NCBI RefSeq assembly: GCF_005860775.1
Contig: NZ_VCHQ01000025.1
Location: 1 to 64,000 of the forward strand
DNA length: 64,000 nucleotides
Origin: Klebsiella indica
GTDB taxonomy: Bacteria > Pseudomonadota > Gammaproteobacteria > Enterobacterales > Enterobacteriaceae
Direction: 5' to 3'
How positions within the stretch are numbered: position 1 is the stretch's first letter; the number at the start of each line of letters is the position of its first letter. The translations under genes were made by a program, and so were the position numbers. Positions 8,612 through 18,132 of this stretch are shown here, piece after piece. Below the pieces are notes generated by a model. The model was not told the origin of the DNA and did not search any database. It saw only the letters and a list, made by a program, of their open reading frames with translations.

Positions 8612-9877
8612 TTAACCTGAACGACGACGATTACGGGGCGGACCGTTACGACGCGGGCCGTTGCCAGGGCGCGTACGCGTGAGACGTAGCGGTTTAGGCA
8701 GTCCGGTCATCAGCGCATCTGAATTGTATTTGCTTACCGGAATCGAGTGGCCGATATAGGTTTCGATAGCCGGGAGGTTCAGCGCGTACTCTTCACAGGC
8801 CAGGCTGATGGAGTGACCACTGGCGCCAGCGCGACCGGTACGACCAATGCGGTGAACGTAATCTTCGCAATCGTCCGGCAGGTCGTAATTGAAGACATGG
8901 GTAACGGCCGGGATGTGCAGGCCGCGGGCGGCGACATCGGTTGCGACCAGAATATCAATATCGCCGCGGGTGAATTCATCGAGAATACGCAGGCGTTTTT
9001 TCTGCGCCACGTCGCCGGTCAACAGACCAACGCGATGGCCGTCCGCCGCCAGATGACCCCAGATATCTTCACAACGGTGTTTGGTGTTGGCAAAAATAAT
9101 GGTGCGATCCGGCCACTCTTCTTCCAGCAGCGTCTGCAGCAGACGCATTTTTTCTTCGTTGGAAGGATAGAACAGTTCTTCCTTGATGCGGTGGCCTGTT
9201 TTCTGCTCTGGTTCAACTTCGACATATTCGGCGTTGTTCATTTGTTCGAACGCCAGTTCACGTACGCGATATGAAAGGGTGGCGGAGAACAACATGTTCA
9301 GGCGCTGATTTGCGGGCGGCATCCGACGGAACAGCCAACGGATATCTTTAATAAAGCCGAGATCGTACATGCGATCGGCTTCGTCAAGGACGACAACCTG
9401 AATGGCGCTGAGGTTGATATGGTTTTGTTTGGCATAGTCGATAAGACGACCGGTTGTGCCGATCAGAATATCCACGCCGCTTTCCAGCACTTTCAGCTGT
9501 TTGTCATAGCCATCACCGCCGTAGGCCAGACCAAGCTTCAGGCCGGTTGCCCGCGCCAGCGGTTCTGCATCGGCATGAATTTGCACCGCCAGTTCACGCG
9601 TTGGCGCCATGATTAGCGCGCGCGGCTGGTTGACCTGGCGGTCAGCGATAGCCGGGTGTGTGAGAAGATAATGAAACGTTGACGTCAGGAACGCCATCGT
9701 TTTACCGGTACCGGTTTGCGCCTGCCCGGCGACATCACGACCTTCCAGCGTTAGCGGGAGGGCGAGTGCCTGAATGGGTGTGCAATTATGAAACCCTTTT
9801 TTTTCAAGGGCCTCGACGACTGCAGGGTGCAGGGCGAAGTCGGAAAACTTCTGTTCTGTTAAATGTGTTTTGCTCAT
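8612..9877 (-). CDS. rhlB: ATP-dependent RNA helicase RhlB
   Basis: RhlB is the DEAD-box helicase of the RNA degradosome and unwinds RNA for PNPase and RNase E. It has 421 residues, the same as E. coli. The Q motif lies near 30-40, Walker A AQTGTGKT near 60, VLDEADRM (DEAD) near 165, SAT near 200, and [10 protein letters not shown] near 340. A basic tail rich in Arg, Pro and Gly ends the protein. It is divergent from trxA, with 342 bases between the two start codons. Confidence 0.97.
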   Translation of the reverse strand: MSKTHLTEQKFSDFALHPAVVEALEKKGFHNCTPIQALALPLTLEGRDVAGQAQTGTGKTMAFLTSTFHYLLTHPAIADRQVNQPRALIMAPTRELAVQIHADAEPLARATGLKLGLAYGGDGYDKQLKVLESGVDILIGTTGRLIDYAKQNHINLSAIQVVVLDEADRMYDLGFIKDIRWLFRRMPPANQRLNMLFSATLSYRVRELAFEQMNNAEYVEVEPEQKTGHRIKEELFYPSNEEKMRLLQTLLEEEWPDRTIIFANTKHRCEDIWGHLAADGHRVGLLTGDVAQKKRLRILDEFTRGDIDILVATDVAARGLHIPAVTHVFNYDLPDDCEDYVHRIGRTGRAGASGHSISLACEEYALNLPAIETYIGHSIPVSKYNSDALMTGLPKPLRLTRTRPGNGPRRNGPPRNRRRSG

Positions 9878-9952
9878 AGTGTGGTAGAATATCAGCTTAC
9901 TATTGCATTAAGAAAGCGTATCCGGTGAAATAACGTCAACCTTTCGTTGGCT

Positions 9953-10018
9953 ATGCATGAAATTATTCAAGGTACGTCTGCGGCAACAGAACGCATCCTC
10001 GAAAGCTTAGACGACTAA
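9953..10018 (+). CDS. Possible 21-residue leader peptide upstream of trxA
   Basis: An ATG at 9953 opens a 21-codon frame ending TAA at 10016-10018, encoding an acidic peptide that ends ILESLDD. No strong Shine-Dalgarno sequence precedes it (only cgttggct), so translation is uncertain. It stops eight bases before the outer stem of the structured segment at 10027, an arrangement seen in leader-peptide control. There is no homologue I recognise. It could be chance. Confidence 0.2.
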   Translation: MHEIIQGTSAATERILESLDD

Positions 10019-10026
10019 GCGAGCCG

Positions 10027-10134
10027 AGGGTGGCAAATCTGCGATAAGCCAGTTTGAGCGCAGGTTGCTTTAACGTCTGCCGGTGGGAAGCCTATGATGG
10101 GGCTTATCTCGCAGGCAGTGAAAAGATGCACCCT
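10027..10134 (+). ncRNA. Putative structured RNA element in the trxA leader
   Basis: The outer stem agggtg (10027-10032) pairs with caccct (10129-10134). Inside it, 10039-10050 pairs with 10101-10114 over 12 base pairs with a two-base bulge (ctgcg/cgcag and ataagcc/ggcttat). A weaker gcag/ctgc pair (10060-10063/10077-10080) lies within. The nested order fits one folded domain of about 108 nt. I recognise no known riboswitch or sRNA. It could equally be a small mobile repeat. Confidence 0.3.
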
Positions 10135-10219
10135 GAAGAACAGCGTGCGTAACGTAGCATTGACACGTCGTTGATGGCTGCGACACCAACACACCAGGCT
10201 TATTCCTGTGGAGTTAAAT

Positions 10220-10549
10220 ATGAGCGATAAAATTATTCACCTGACTGACGACAGTTTTGACACGGACGTACTCAAGGCTGACGGGCTAACCCTCGTCGAT
10301 TTCTGGGCAGAGTGGTGCGGTCCGTGCAAAATGATCGCCCCGATTCTGGATGAGATCGCTGAAGAGTATCAGGGCAAACTGACCATTGCGAAACTGAACA
10401 TCGATCAGAACCCGGGTACGGCGCCGAAATACGGCATTCGCGGCATCCCGACTCTGCTGCTGTTCAAAAATGGCGAAGTTGCGGCGACCAAAGTTGGCGC
10501 GCTGTCTAAAGGCCAGTTGAAAGAGTTCCTCGACGCCAACCTGGCGTAA
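10220..10549 (+). CDS. trxA: Thioredoxin 1
   Basis: TrxA is a cytoplasmic disulfide reductase recycled by TrxB. It serves ribonucleotide reductase, PAPS reductase and Msr enzymes, and is the T7 polymerase processivity factor. The 109-residue protein is nearly identical to E. coli. The active site is WCGPC (residues 32-36 counting Met). D27 and the cis-proline loop GIPT are present. Start ATG 10220 follows gtggag; the upstream GTG at 10208 would add four residues and is unlikely. Confidence 0.98.
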   Translation: MSDKIIHLTDDSFDTDVLKADGLTLVDFWAEWCGPCKMIAPILDEIAEEYQGKLTIAKLNIDQNPGTAPKYGIRGIPTLLLFKNGEVAATKVGALSKGQLKEFLDANLA

Positions 10550-10563
10550 GCGGTTTGTTATTC

Positions 10564-10606
10564 CGGCGTCCGGGCTCCTATTTTTTGTGGATCTCTGGAC
10601 GCCCGG
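10564..10606 (+). terminator. Inverted repeat downstream of trxA, possible transcript end
   Basis: ggcgtcc just after the trxA stop can pair with ggacgcc about 30 bases later, with a T run inside the loop rather than after the stem. It is therefore not a standard intrinsic terminator. It may act as a 3' stabilising hairpin. Confidence 0.25.
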
Positions 10607-10692
10607 CCAGAGTCGTGCTAAGTTAATCCCAGACTTCGTTTTAAACATACCTTTTGTTTGAATCTTGTTTTACCCAAAGCGTCCCGCAGAAA

Positions 10693-10794
10693 ATGCGCGT
10701 GAAGCTAATAATTCCTGGCTTATCACTCATTCCGTCTAGTCGTTTCAGTTCTGTGTTTTTTCCTGTGACCAGGCAACGTACAGACACGAGATGA
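10693..10794 (+). CDS. rhoL: rho operon leader peptide RhoL
   Basis: This 33-codon ORF lies 87 bases upstream of rho, the same length as annotated E. coli RhoL. The central part PSSRF-S and the block PVTRQR match the E. coli peptide as I remember it, while the first dozen residues (MRVKLIIPGLSL) differ. The ribosome site is weak. The leader of rho is known to mediate Rho autoregulation by Rho-dependent termination, and rhoL translation is part of that region. Confidence 0.65.
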   Translation: MRVKLIIPGLSLIPSSRFSSVFFPVTRQRTDTR

Positions 10795-10881
10795 AGGCCG
10801 TTAACAGGCATGGATGTTCCTGCCATACCATTCACAACATTAAGTTCGAGAATTACCCCGAGTTTAAGAACCCACATCATT

Positions 10882-12141
10882 ATGAATCTTACCGAATTAA
10901 AGAATACGCCGGTTTCTGAGCTGATTACTCTCGGCGAAAATATGGGGCTGGAAAACCTGGCCCGTATGCGTAAGCAGGATATTATTTTTGCCATCCTCAA
11001 GCAGCATTCGAAGAGTGGTGAAGATATCTTTGGCGATGGCGTACTGGAGATACTGCAGGATGGATTTGGTTTCCTCCGCTCTGCAGACAGCTCCTACCTC
11101 GCCGGTCCTGATGACATCTACGTTTCTCCCAGCCAAATCCGCCGTTTCAACCTCCGCACTGGTGATACCATTTCTGGTAAGATTCGCCCGCCGAAAGAAG
11201 GCGAACGCTACTTTGCGTTGTTGAAAGTTAATGAAGTTAACTATGACAAACCGGAAAACGCGCGTAACAAGATCCTCTTTGAAAACCTGACGCCACTGCA
11301 CGCAAATTCACGTTTGCGTATGGAGCGTGGTAACGGCTCAACGGAAGACTTAACCGCGCGTGTTCTCGATCTGGCATCGCCGATCGGTCGCGGCCAGCGT
11401 GGTTTGATTGTGGCGCCGCCGAAAGCCGGTAAAACCATGCTGCTGCAGAATATCGCGCAGAGCATTGCCTACAACCATCCTGATTGTGTGCTGATGGTCC
11501 TGCTGATTGACGAGCGTCCGGAAGAAGTGACTGAGATGCAGCGTCTGGTTAAAGGTGAAGTGGTTGCTTCAACCTTTGACGAACCTGCCTCCCGTCACGT
11601 TCAGGTTGCGGAAATGGTGATCGAGAAAGCGAAGCGTCTGGTTGAACATAAAAAAGACGTTATCATCCTGCTCGACTCGATTACTCGTCTGGCGCGCGCT
11701 TACAACACCGTAGTGCCGGCTTCCGGTAAAGTCCTGACCGGTGGTGTGGACGCCAACGCCCTGCACCGTCCGAAGCGTTTCTTTGGCGCCGCGCGTAACG
11801 TCGAAGAGGGCGGTAGCCTGACCATCATCGCGACCGCGCTGATCGATACCGGTTCTAAAATGGACGAAGTTATCTACGAAGAGTTTAAAGGCACCGGTAA
11901 TATGGAGCTGCACCTCTCGCGTAAGATTGCCGAAAAACGCGTCTTCCCGGCTATCGACTACAACCGTTCCGGTACCCGTAAAGAAGAGCTGCTCACCACG
12001 CAGGAAGAGCTGCAAAAAATGTGGATTCTGCGTAAAATCATCCATCCGATGGGTGAAATCGACGCGATGGAATTCCTCATCAATAAACTGGCGATGACCA
12101 AAACCAACGATGACTTTTTCGATATGATGAAGCGCTCGTAA
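10882..12141 (+). CDS. rho: Transcription termination factor Rho
   Basis: Rho is a hexameric RNA-dependent ATPase and helicase. It ends untranslated transcripts, silences foreign DNA and limits R-loops. The 419-residue protein is almost identical to E. coli. The N-terminal OB-fold RNA-binding domain includes DGFGFLRS and ends by about 130. Walker A is PPKAGKTML (near 180), Walker [11 protein letters not shown] (near 260), and Q-loop and R-loop segments follow. ATG 10882 is used; the longer in-frame extension from 10810 is not conserved. It forms a transcription unit with rhoL and ends at a strong intrinsic terminator. Confidence 0.99.
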   Translation: MNLTELKNTPVSELITLGENMGLENLARMRKQDIIFAILKQHSKSGEDIFGDGVLEILQDGFGFLRSADSSYLAGPDDIYVSPSQIRRFNLRTGDTISGKIRPPKEGERYFALLKVNEVNYDKPENARNKILFENLTPLHANSRLRMERGNGSTEDLTARVLDLASPIGRGQRGLIVAPPKAGKTMLLQNIAQSIAYNHPDCVLMVLLIDERPEEVTEMQRLVKGEVVASTFDEPASRHVQVAEMVIEKAKRLVEHKKDVIILLDSITRLARAYNTVVPASGKVLTGGVDANALHRPKRFFGAARNVEEGGSLTIIATALIDTGSKMDEVIYEEFKGTGNMELHLSRKIAEKRVFPAIDYNRSGTRKEELLTTQEELQKMWILRKIIHPMGEIDAMEFLINKLAMTKTNDDFFDMMKRS

Positions 12142-12159
12142 TTTAAAAAAAGCCAGAGA

Positions 12160-12189
12160 ACGCCACGCTATTGCGTGGCGTTTTGTTTT
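12160..12189 (+). terminator. rho intrinsic terminator
   Basis: A perfect nine-base stem acgccacgc / gcgtggcgt (12160-12168 / 12173-12181) with a four-base loop is followed by a T-rich tract (tttgtttt). It lies 19 bases after the rho stop. It separates rho from the wec cluster, whose own promoter must lie in 12190-12386. Confidence 0.9.
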
Positions 12190-12386
12190 CCGGGTTTGTA
12201 TGATCCATGCAGGGAAGAAAAGCGGGTGTAAACGAATGATGTATTCAGCACGATGGCAAAGAGAGTGCGGTGCTTTAACAGCCTAAAATTTCTACAATAA
12301 ATTTGTAATGTTCTGCCTTTACCCCTTCTGGAGCTGAGATATCGTCGTTATACTTCCCGCATTAACTATGCTGAGAGCACTGCATT

Positions 12387-13490
12387 GTGAATTTACTCAC
12401 TGCTATTACTGAATTAATCAGTATTTTCTTATTTACTACCCTGTTTATATTTGTTGCTCGTAAGGCGGCGGAAAAAATTGGGCTAGTGGATAAACCAAAC
12501 TATCGCAAACGGCATCAGGGATTGATTCCGTTAGTCGGTGGTATCTCAGTATATGCAGGTATATGTTTTACATTTGCCATTGCCGATTATTATATTCCCC
12601 ATGCCCGGCTATATCTTGCGTGTGCCGGGGTACTGGTGCTGGTCGGCGCGCTGGACGACCGTTTCGATATCAGTGTCAAAATTCGCGCGGTTATTCAGGC
12701 CGCGATTGCCATCATTATGATGACGGTTGGCCATCTTCATCTGAGTAGCCTCGGGTTTATTTTTGGCGCGTGGGAGCTGGTTCTCGGCCCCTTTGGCTTT
12801 TTCCTTACCCTTTTTGCCGTTTGGGCCGCGATCAATGCCTTCAATATGGTGGATGGTATTGATGGCCTGCTTGGCGGCCTCTCCTCTGTCTCATTCGCGG
12901 CAATGGGAATCATCCTGTTGTTTGATGGTCAATATAGCCTGGCGATGTGGTGTTTTGCGATGATTGCCGCCATTTTACCCTATATTTTACTTAACCTCGG
13001 CGTGCTTGGCCGTCGCTATAAGGTCTTTATGGGGGACGCTGGCAGTACCATGATTGGTTTCACTATCATCTGGCTGCTGCTGGAGACCACGCAGGGAAAA
13101 ACGCATCCTATTAGCCCGGTAACCGCATTGTGGATTATTGCTATCCCGCTGATGGATATGGTGGCGATTATGTATCGTCGTCTGCGTAAAGGGATGAGCC
13201 CGTTTTCTCCGGACCGGCAGCATATTCATCACTTGATTATGCGTGCCGGGTTTACTTCCCGCCAGGCGTTCGTTCTGATTACCCTGGCGGCAGCGCTACT
13301 GGCGCTGGTTGGCGTGGTGGCGGAATATACCCGCTTTGTTCCTGAATGGGTGATGTTAATACTCTTTTTATTAGCCTTCTTTCTTTATGGCTACTGTATT
13401 AAACGCGCGTGGAAAGTGGCGCGCCTGGTTAAGCGCATTAGACGCAGAATACGGCGACACAGCGGCAATAATCCAAAATTAACCAAGTAA
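12387..13490 (+). CDS. wecA: UDP-GlcNAc:undecaprenyl-phosphate GlcNAc-1-P transferase WecA
   Basis: WecA is an integral inner-membrane enzyme that makes lipid I of ECA (Und-PP-GlcNAc) and also primes many O antigens. It has 367 residues as in E. coli, with about 11 membrane segments. Catalytic and Mg-binding motifs of the PNPT family are present: DKPNYRKRH, LDDRFD (near 90), NAFNMVDGIDGL (near 153) and MGDAGSTMIG (near 215), plus HIHHLIM in loop 5. The GTG start is at 12387. First gene of the wec operon, 13 bases before wzzE. Confidence 0.98.
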   Translation: MNLLTAITELISIFLFTTLFIFVARKAAEKIGLVDKPNYRKRHQGLIPLVGGISVYAGICFTFAIADYYIPHARLYLACAGVLVLVGALDDRFDISVKIRAVIQAAIAIIMMTVGHLHLSSLGFIFGAWELVLGPFGFFLTLFAVWAAINAFNMVDGIDGLLGGLSSVSFAAMGIILLFDGQYSLAMWCFAMIAAILPYILLNLGVLGRRYKVFMGDAGSTMIGFTIIWLLLETTQGKTHPISPVTALWIIAIPLMDMVAIMYRRLRKGMSPFSPDRQHIHHLIMRAGFTSRQAFVLITLAAALLALVGVVAEYTRFVPEWVMLILFLLAFFLYGYCIKRAWKVARLVKRIRRRIRRHSGNNPKLTK

Positions 13491-13503
13491 ATCTGGGGAC
13501 CTG

Positions 13504-14550
13504 ATGAGTCAACCATTACCGGGAGTTCGTGCAGTGAATGTTGAGAATGAACTGGATATTCGCGGGTTGTTTCGCGCCTTATGGTCAGGGAAAAGCTGGA
13601 TAGCCGGTATCGCGGTGCTTTTTGCACTGATTGTTCTGGTTTATACCTTTTTTGCTCGCCAGGAGTGGAGCGCGACGGCGATTACCGATAGGCCAACGGT
13701 GAATATGCTGGGAGGGTACTATTCGCAACAGCAGTTCTTACGTAATCTTGATATCAAGGCCAATCTTGCTTCGGTCGATCAACCTTCGGTAATGGACGAA
13801 GCCTATAAAGAGTTCATTATGCAGCAGGCGTCATGGGATACTCGTCGTGACTTCTGGCTGCAGACTGACTACTACAAACAGCGCCAGTCGGGTAATGCTC
13901 GCGCCGACGCCGCACTGCTGGATGACCTGATTAACGATATTCAGTTTATACCGGGCGATGCGCAAAAAAACGTCAACGATAGCGTGAAGCTGACAGCCGA
14001 AACGGCACCGGATGCCAATAATCTGCTGCGACAGTATGTCGCTTTTGCCAGCCAGCGCGCGGCGGGGCATCTCAATGACGAGCTTAAAGGCGCCTGGGCT
14101 GCCCGCACCATACAGATGAAAGCGCAGGTGAAACGTCAGGAAGAGGTGGCGCGCGCGATTTTCAATCGCCGCATGCATAGCGTGGAACAGGCGCTGAAAG
14201 TTGCGCAGCAGCATAACATCTCCCGCAGTGAAACCGACGTTCCGCCAGACCAGTTGCCGGATTCTGAACTGTTTTTGCTGGGAAGGCCGATGCTGCAGGC
14301 GCGGCTGGAAAATCTACAGGCGGTGGGGCCGGAATACAGTCTGGATTATGATCAGAGCCGCGCCATGCTAACGACCTTAAACGTCGGGCCGACCCTGGAC
14401 CCGCGTTTCCAGACTTACAGGTATCTGCGCACGCCTGAAGAGCCGGTAAAACGCGACAGCCCGCGTCGCGTGTTTCTGATGGTGATGTGGGGGATTGTGG
14501 GCGCGCTCATTGGCGCAGGCGTTGCGTTATCGCGTCGCCGTGTCCAGTGA
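13504..14550 (+). CDS. wzzE: ECA polysaccharide chain-length modulator WzzE
   Basis: WzzE is a polysaccharide co-polymerase that sets the modal length of linear and cyclic ECA. The 348-residue protein has a membrane helix near 31-52 (WIAGIAVLFALIVLVYTFF) and another near 325-343. Between them is a large periplasmic domain with long amphipathic helices, the layout of the Wzz family. The C-terminal helix is Gly-rich (GIVGALIGAGVAL). A 112-base gap separates it from wecB, and I see no clear promoter or terminator there. Confidence 0.96.
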   Translation: MSQPLPGVRAVNVENELDIRGLFRALWSGKSWIAGIAVLFALIVLVYTFFARQEWSATAITDRPTVNMLGGYYSQQQFLRNLDIKANLASVDQPSVMDEAYKEFIMQQASWDTRRDFWLQTDYYKQRQSGNARADAALLDDLINDIQFIPGDAQKNVNDSVKLTAETAPDANNLLRQYVAFASQRAAGHLNDELKGAWAARTIQMKAQVKRQEEVARAIFNRRMHSVEQALKVAQQHNISRSETDVPPDQLPDSELFLLGRPMLQARLENLQAVGPEYSLDYDQSRAMLTTLNVGPTLDPRFQTYRYLRTPEEPVKRDSPRRVFLMVMWGIVGALIGAGVALSRRRVQ

Positions 14551-14662
14551 ATGCAGCCCGCAGTGAGACCTTGTTGATGTCGAGTTATCCCTCGTCGGCG
14601 ATGCAGATGCTGCTTGAAAGACGACGAGTATCGCCTTTATCGCCTAATCGAAGAGAGTTGAT

Positions 14663-15793
14663 GTGAAAGTACTAACGGTGTTTGGCACGAGACCAGAAGC
14701 CATAAAGATGGCGCCTCTGGTTCATGCGCTGGCAAAAGACCCTCATTTTGAGGCGAAAGTTTGCGTGACCGCGCAGCACAGGGAGATGCTCGATCAGGTA
14801 TTAAAACTTTTTTCTATTGTTCCGGACTATGATCTGAACATTATGCAGCCAGGTCAGGGGCTGACGGAGATTACCTGTCGTATTCTTGAAGGCATGAAAC
14901 CGGTACTGGAATCGTTCCGGCCAGATGTGGTGCTGGTGCATGGCGACACGACCACCACGATGGCGGCGAGCCTGGCTGCGTTCTATCAGCGAATTCCGGT
15001 GGGCCATGTGGAAGCCGGGCTGCGCACGGGCGATTTGAGCTCGCCGTGGCCGGAAGAGGGCAACCGGATGTTAACCGGGCGTCTGGCAACGTACCATTTT
15101 GCGCCGACGGAAACGTCACGACAGAATCTGCTGCAGGAGAATATCGCTGACAGCCGGATTACGGTCACCGGTAACACGGTTATTGACGCACTATTCTGGG
15201 TGCGTGACCAGGCATTGCGTGATGAAGCTTTGCGCAATGAGCTCGCCCAGCGTTACTCCTTCCTCTCTGATGGCAGGAAAATGATTCTGGTTACCGGGCA
15301 TCGTCGGGAAAGTTTTGGCCGCGGCTTTGAGCAGATATGCCATGCGCTGGCGGAGATCGCCGCCAACAATCCGCATGTACAGATTGTCTATCCGGTGCAT
15401 CTGAACCCGAACGTTAGCGAGCCGGTTAATCGTATTCTTGGCCACGTTGATAACGTCATGCTTATTGAACCGCAGGATTACCTGCCGTTCGTCTGGTTGA
15501 TGAATCACGCATGGTTGATCCTGACCGACTCCGGCGGCATCCAGGAAGAGGCGCCATCGCTCGGGAAGCCGGTTCTGGTGATGCGTGACATGACCGAGCG
15601 CCCGGAAGCGGTCAGCGCCGGTACCGTGTACCTGGTGGGCACCGATAGCCAGCGCATCGTTAATGAAGTCACGCGCTTACTGCAAGATGAGTCTGCGTAT
15701 CAGGCCATGAGTCGGGCGCATAACCCGTACGGCGATGGACAGGCGTGTCATCGTATTTTGTCCGCACTAAAAAATAATCAGGTAACGTTATGA
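14663..15793 (+). CDS. wecB: UDP-N-acetylglucosamine 2-epimerase (non-hydrolysing) WecB
   Basis: WecB converts UDP-GlcNAc to UDP-ManNAc, the first step towards the ManNAcA residue of ECA. It has 376 residues as in E. coli. The GT-B fold enzyme shows [12 protein letters not shown] at the N-terminus, [15 protein letters not shown] near 95, [17 protein letters not shown] near 213, and [16 protein letters not shown] near 290. The GTG start at 14663 follows agagag. The 3' end overlaps wecC by four bases (ATGA), indicating coupled translation. Confidence 0.98.
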   Translation: MKVLTVFGTRPEAIKMAPLVHALAKDPHFEAKVCVTAQHREMLDQVLKLFSIVPDYDLNIMQPGQGLTEITCRILEGMKPVLESFRPDVVLVHGDTTTTMAASLAAFYQRIPVGHVEAGLRTGDLSSPWPEEGNRMLTGRLATYHFAPTETSRQNLLQENIADSRITVTGNTVIDALFWVRDQALRDEALRNELAQRYSFLSDGRKMILVTGHRRESFGRGFEQICHALAEIAANNPHVQIVYPVHLNPNVSEPVNRILGHVDNVMLIEPQDYLPFVWLMNHAWLILTDSGGIQEEAPSLGKPVLVMRDMTERPEAVSAGTVYLVGTDSQRIVNEVTRLLQDESAYQAMSRAHNPYGDGQACHRILSALKNNQVTL

Positions 15794-17052
15794 GTTTTTC
15801 TACCATTTCAGTGATTGGCCTTGGATATATTGGCCTGCCAACCGCTGCCGCGTTCGCCTCCCGGCAGAAGCGGGTGGTCGGCGTTGATATCAATCAACAT
15901 GCCGTGGAGACCATTAATCGTGGTGAAATTCATATCGTGGAGCCGGATCTGGCGAGCGTTGTCAAAGAGGCGGTCGAGCAGGGTTATCTGAGCGCCACCA
16001 CCGCGCCGGTGGAGGCTGACGCGTACCTTATTGCGGTACCGACGCCGTTTAAAGATCTGCATGAGCCGGATATGGTTTTCGTCGAATCGGCGGCGAAGTC
16101 TATCGCCCCGACGCTAAAGAAAGGTTCGCTGGTTATCCTCGAGTCCACGTCGCCGGTCGGCGCAACCGAGCAGATGGCGACCTGGCTGGCGGAGATGCGC
16201 CCTGATCTGAGCTTTCCGCAACAGGTTGGCGAAGCGGCTGATGTGAATATCGCCTACTGCCCGGAACGCGTTTTGCCGGGGCAGGTCATGGTTGAACTGA
16301 TAAAAAATGACCGCGTGATCGGCGGGATGTCTCCCGTATGCTCGGTCCGCGCCAGCGAGCTGTATAAAATTTTCCTCGAAGGCGAATGCGTGGTGACTAA
16401 CTCGCGCACCGCTGAGATGTGCAAGCTAACCGAAAACAGCTTCCGCGACGTCAATATCGCTTTCGCCAATGAACTTTCGTTGATTTGCGCCGATCAGGCG
16501 ATTAACGTCTGGGAGCTGATTCGCCTGGCGAATCGTCACCCGCGCGTTAATATCCTGCAACCTGGTCCGGGCGTCGGCGGCCACTGCATTGCGGTCGATC
16601 CGTGGTTTATCGTAGCGCAAAATCCGCAGCAGGCGCGGCTGATCCGCACCGCGCGCGAGGTAAACGACCATAAACCGGAATGGGTTATCGATCAGGTTAA
16701 AACGCGGGTCGCCGACTGCCTCGCCGCCAGCAACAAACGCGCCAGCGAGCTGAAAATCGCCTGCTTTGGCCTTGCGTTTAAGCCCAATATTGATGATCTG
16801 CGCGAAAGCCCGGCAATGGCGATTGCCCGGCAAATCGCCCTTTGGCATGGCGGCGAAACCCTGGTTGTTGAGCCGAATATTCAGCAACTGCCGAACAAAC
16901 TTGACGGCCTGTGCGCTCTGACGCCGCTGGACGAGGCGCTGGCGAGCGCCGATGTGCTGGTGATGCTGGTCGATCATAAAGAATTTAAAGCGATAAGCGG
17001 CGACAGCGTGAGTCAGCCGTTTATCGTCGACACCAAAGGGGTCTGGCGGTGA
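15790..17052 (+). CDS. wecC: UDP-N-acetyl-D-mannosamine dehydrogenase WecC
   Basis: WecC oxidises UDP-ManNAc to UDP-ManNAcA with two NAD+ in the cytoplasm. It has 420 residues as in E. coli. The N-terminal Rossmann fold begins [12 protein letters not shown]. The catalytic cysteine is in [13 protein letters not shown] (near 255). The C-terminal UDP-binding domain contains [21 protein letters not shown]. It overlaps wecB and rffG by four bases each. Confidence 0.98.
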   Translation: MSFSTISVIGLGYIGLPTAAAFASRQKRVVGVDINQHAVETINRGEIHIVEPDLASVVKEAVEQGYLSATTAPVEADAYLIAVPTPFKDLHEPDMVFVESAAKSIAPTLKKGSLVILESTSPVGATEQMATWLAEMRPDLSFPQQVGEAADVNIAYCPERVLPGQVMVELIKNDRVIGGMSPVCSVRASELYKIFLEGECVVTNSRTAEMCKLTENSFRDVNIAFANELSLICADQAINVWELIRLANRHPRVNILQPGPGVGGHCIAVDPWFIVAQNPQQARLIRTAREVNDHKPEWVIDQVKTRVADCLAASNKRASELKIACFGLAFKPNIDDLRESPAMAIARQIALWHGGETLVVEPNIQQLPNKLDGLCALTPLDEALASADVLVMLVDHKEFKAISGDSVSQPFIVDTKGVWR

Positions 17053-18116
17053 GAACGATTCTGGTCACCGGCGGAGCCGGGTTTATCGGTTCGGCGTTGG
17101 TGCGTGAAATCATCACGGAAACTGCCGATAAGGTCGTGGTGGTGGATAAGCTGACCTATGCCGGAAATCTGATGTCGCTGGCCCCTGTTGCTCAGGACCC
17201 GCGCTTTGCCTTTGAGCGGGTAGATATCTGCGATCGGCCAGCGCTGGATCGCGTATTTGGCCACTACCAGCCCGATATCGTGATGCACCTGGCGGCGGAA
17301 AGCCACGTCGATCGCTCTATTGATGGTCCGGCGGCATTTATTGAAACCAATATTGTCGGTACCTGGATGTTGCTGGAAGCCGCACGGGCGTACTGGAATG
17401 CGCAGGCGCCCGAAAAAAAAGCGGCTTTTCGCTTTCATCATATCTCGACGGATGAGGTCTACGGCGATCTGCACGATAGCGGCGGCTTATTTACCGAAAA
17501 CACCCCCTATGCCCCCAGCAGTCCCTATTCCGCCTCAAAGGCCAGCAGCGATCATCTGGTTCGCGCCTGGAAGCGAACCTATGGCCTGCCGACGCTGGTG
17601 ACTAACTGCTCGAATAACTACGGGCCGTATCATTTCCCGGAAAAGCTGATCCCGCTGACCATCCTCAACGCGCTGGCGGGCAAACCGCTGCCGGTTTATG
17701 GCAATGGCCAGCAAATTCGTGACTGGCTATACGTTGAAGATCACGCCAGGGCGCTTTATCGGGTGGCAACCTGCGGCGAGCCGGGCGAGACTTACAATAT
17801 CGGCGGCCATAACGAGCGTAAGAATATCGAGGTGGTAGAAACCATTTGCGAGCTGTTGGAAACCCTGGCGCCGCACAAACCTGATGGTCTGGCGCACTAT
17901 CGCGATCTCATCACCTTCGTTGCCGACCGTCCCGGGCATGACCTGCGTTACGCCATTGATGCGACGAAAATTGAACGCGAGCTGGGCTGGAGGCCGGACG
18001 AAACCTTTACCAGCGGTATGCGCAAAACCGTTCAGTGGTACCTGGAGAATAGAGCCTGGTGGCAGCAGGTTCTGGACGGTAGCTATCAAGGAGAACGCCT
18101 GGGCCTGCAAGCCTGA
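17049..18116 (+). CDS. rffG: dTDP-glucose 4,6-dehydratase RffG (ECA branch)
   Basis: RffG makes dTDP-4-keto-6-deoxyglucose for TDP-Fuc4NAc. It has 355 residues as in E. coli. The extended SDR fold shows [12 protein letters not shown] (NAD binding), the catalytic triad within STDEVYGD (near 133), and YSASKASS (Tyr-x3-Lys, near 160). [14 protein letters not shown] and [12 protein letters not shown] are typical of RmlB enzymes. The GTG start overlaps the wecC stop by four bases. It is a paralogue of rfbB, but its position assigns it to ECA. Confidence 0.97.
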   Translation: MRTILVTGGAGFIGSALVREIITETADKVVVVDKLTYAGNLMSLAPVAQDPRFAFERVDICDRPALDRVFGHYQPDIVMHLAAESHVDRSIDGPAAFIETNIVGTWMLLEAARAYWNAQAPEKKAAFRFHHISTDEVYGDLHDSGGLFTENTPYAPSSPYSASKASSDHLVRAWKRTYGLPTLVTNCSNNYGPYHFPEKLIPLTILNALAGKPLPVYGNGQQIRDWLYVEDHARALYRVATCGEPGETYNIGGHNERKNIEVVETICELLETLAPHKPDGLAHYRDLITFVADRPGHDLRYAIDATKIERELGWRPDETFTSGMRKTVQWYLENRAWWQQVLDGSYQGERLGLQA

Positions 18117-18132
18117 GCGTCTGAGGGGGAAG

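Larger units (their letters stand above)
9878..10219 (+). promoter_or_regulatory. rhlB-trxA intergenic region, enlarged trxA leader
   Basis: The first 75 bases and the last 35 or so resemble the E. coli trxA upstream region as I remember it: gtggtagaatatcag, gtatccggtgaaataa and gtcaacctttcgttgg, then caccaggcttattcctgtgg. Between them, from about 9952 to 10190, lie some 240 bases that I do not recall from E. coli. The extra segment contains a 21-codon ORF and a nested inverted repeat, listed separately. A clean ribosome site (gtggag) precedes the trxA ATG. Confidence 0.5.

Noticed and set aside
8747-9274. 175-codon ORF on the plus strand inside rhlB
   Set aside because: It is antisense to a full-length conserved DEAD-box gene, has no ribosome site and no family motif; it is a shadow frame.
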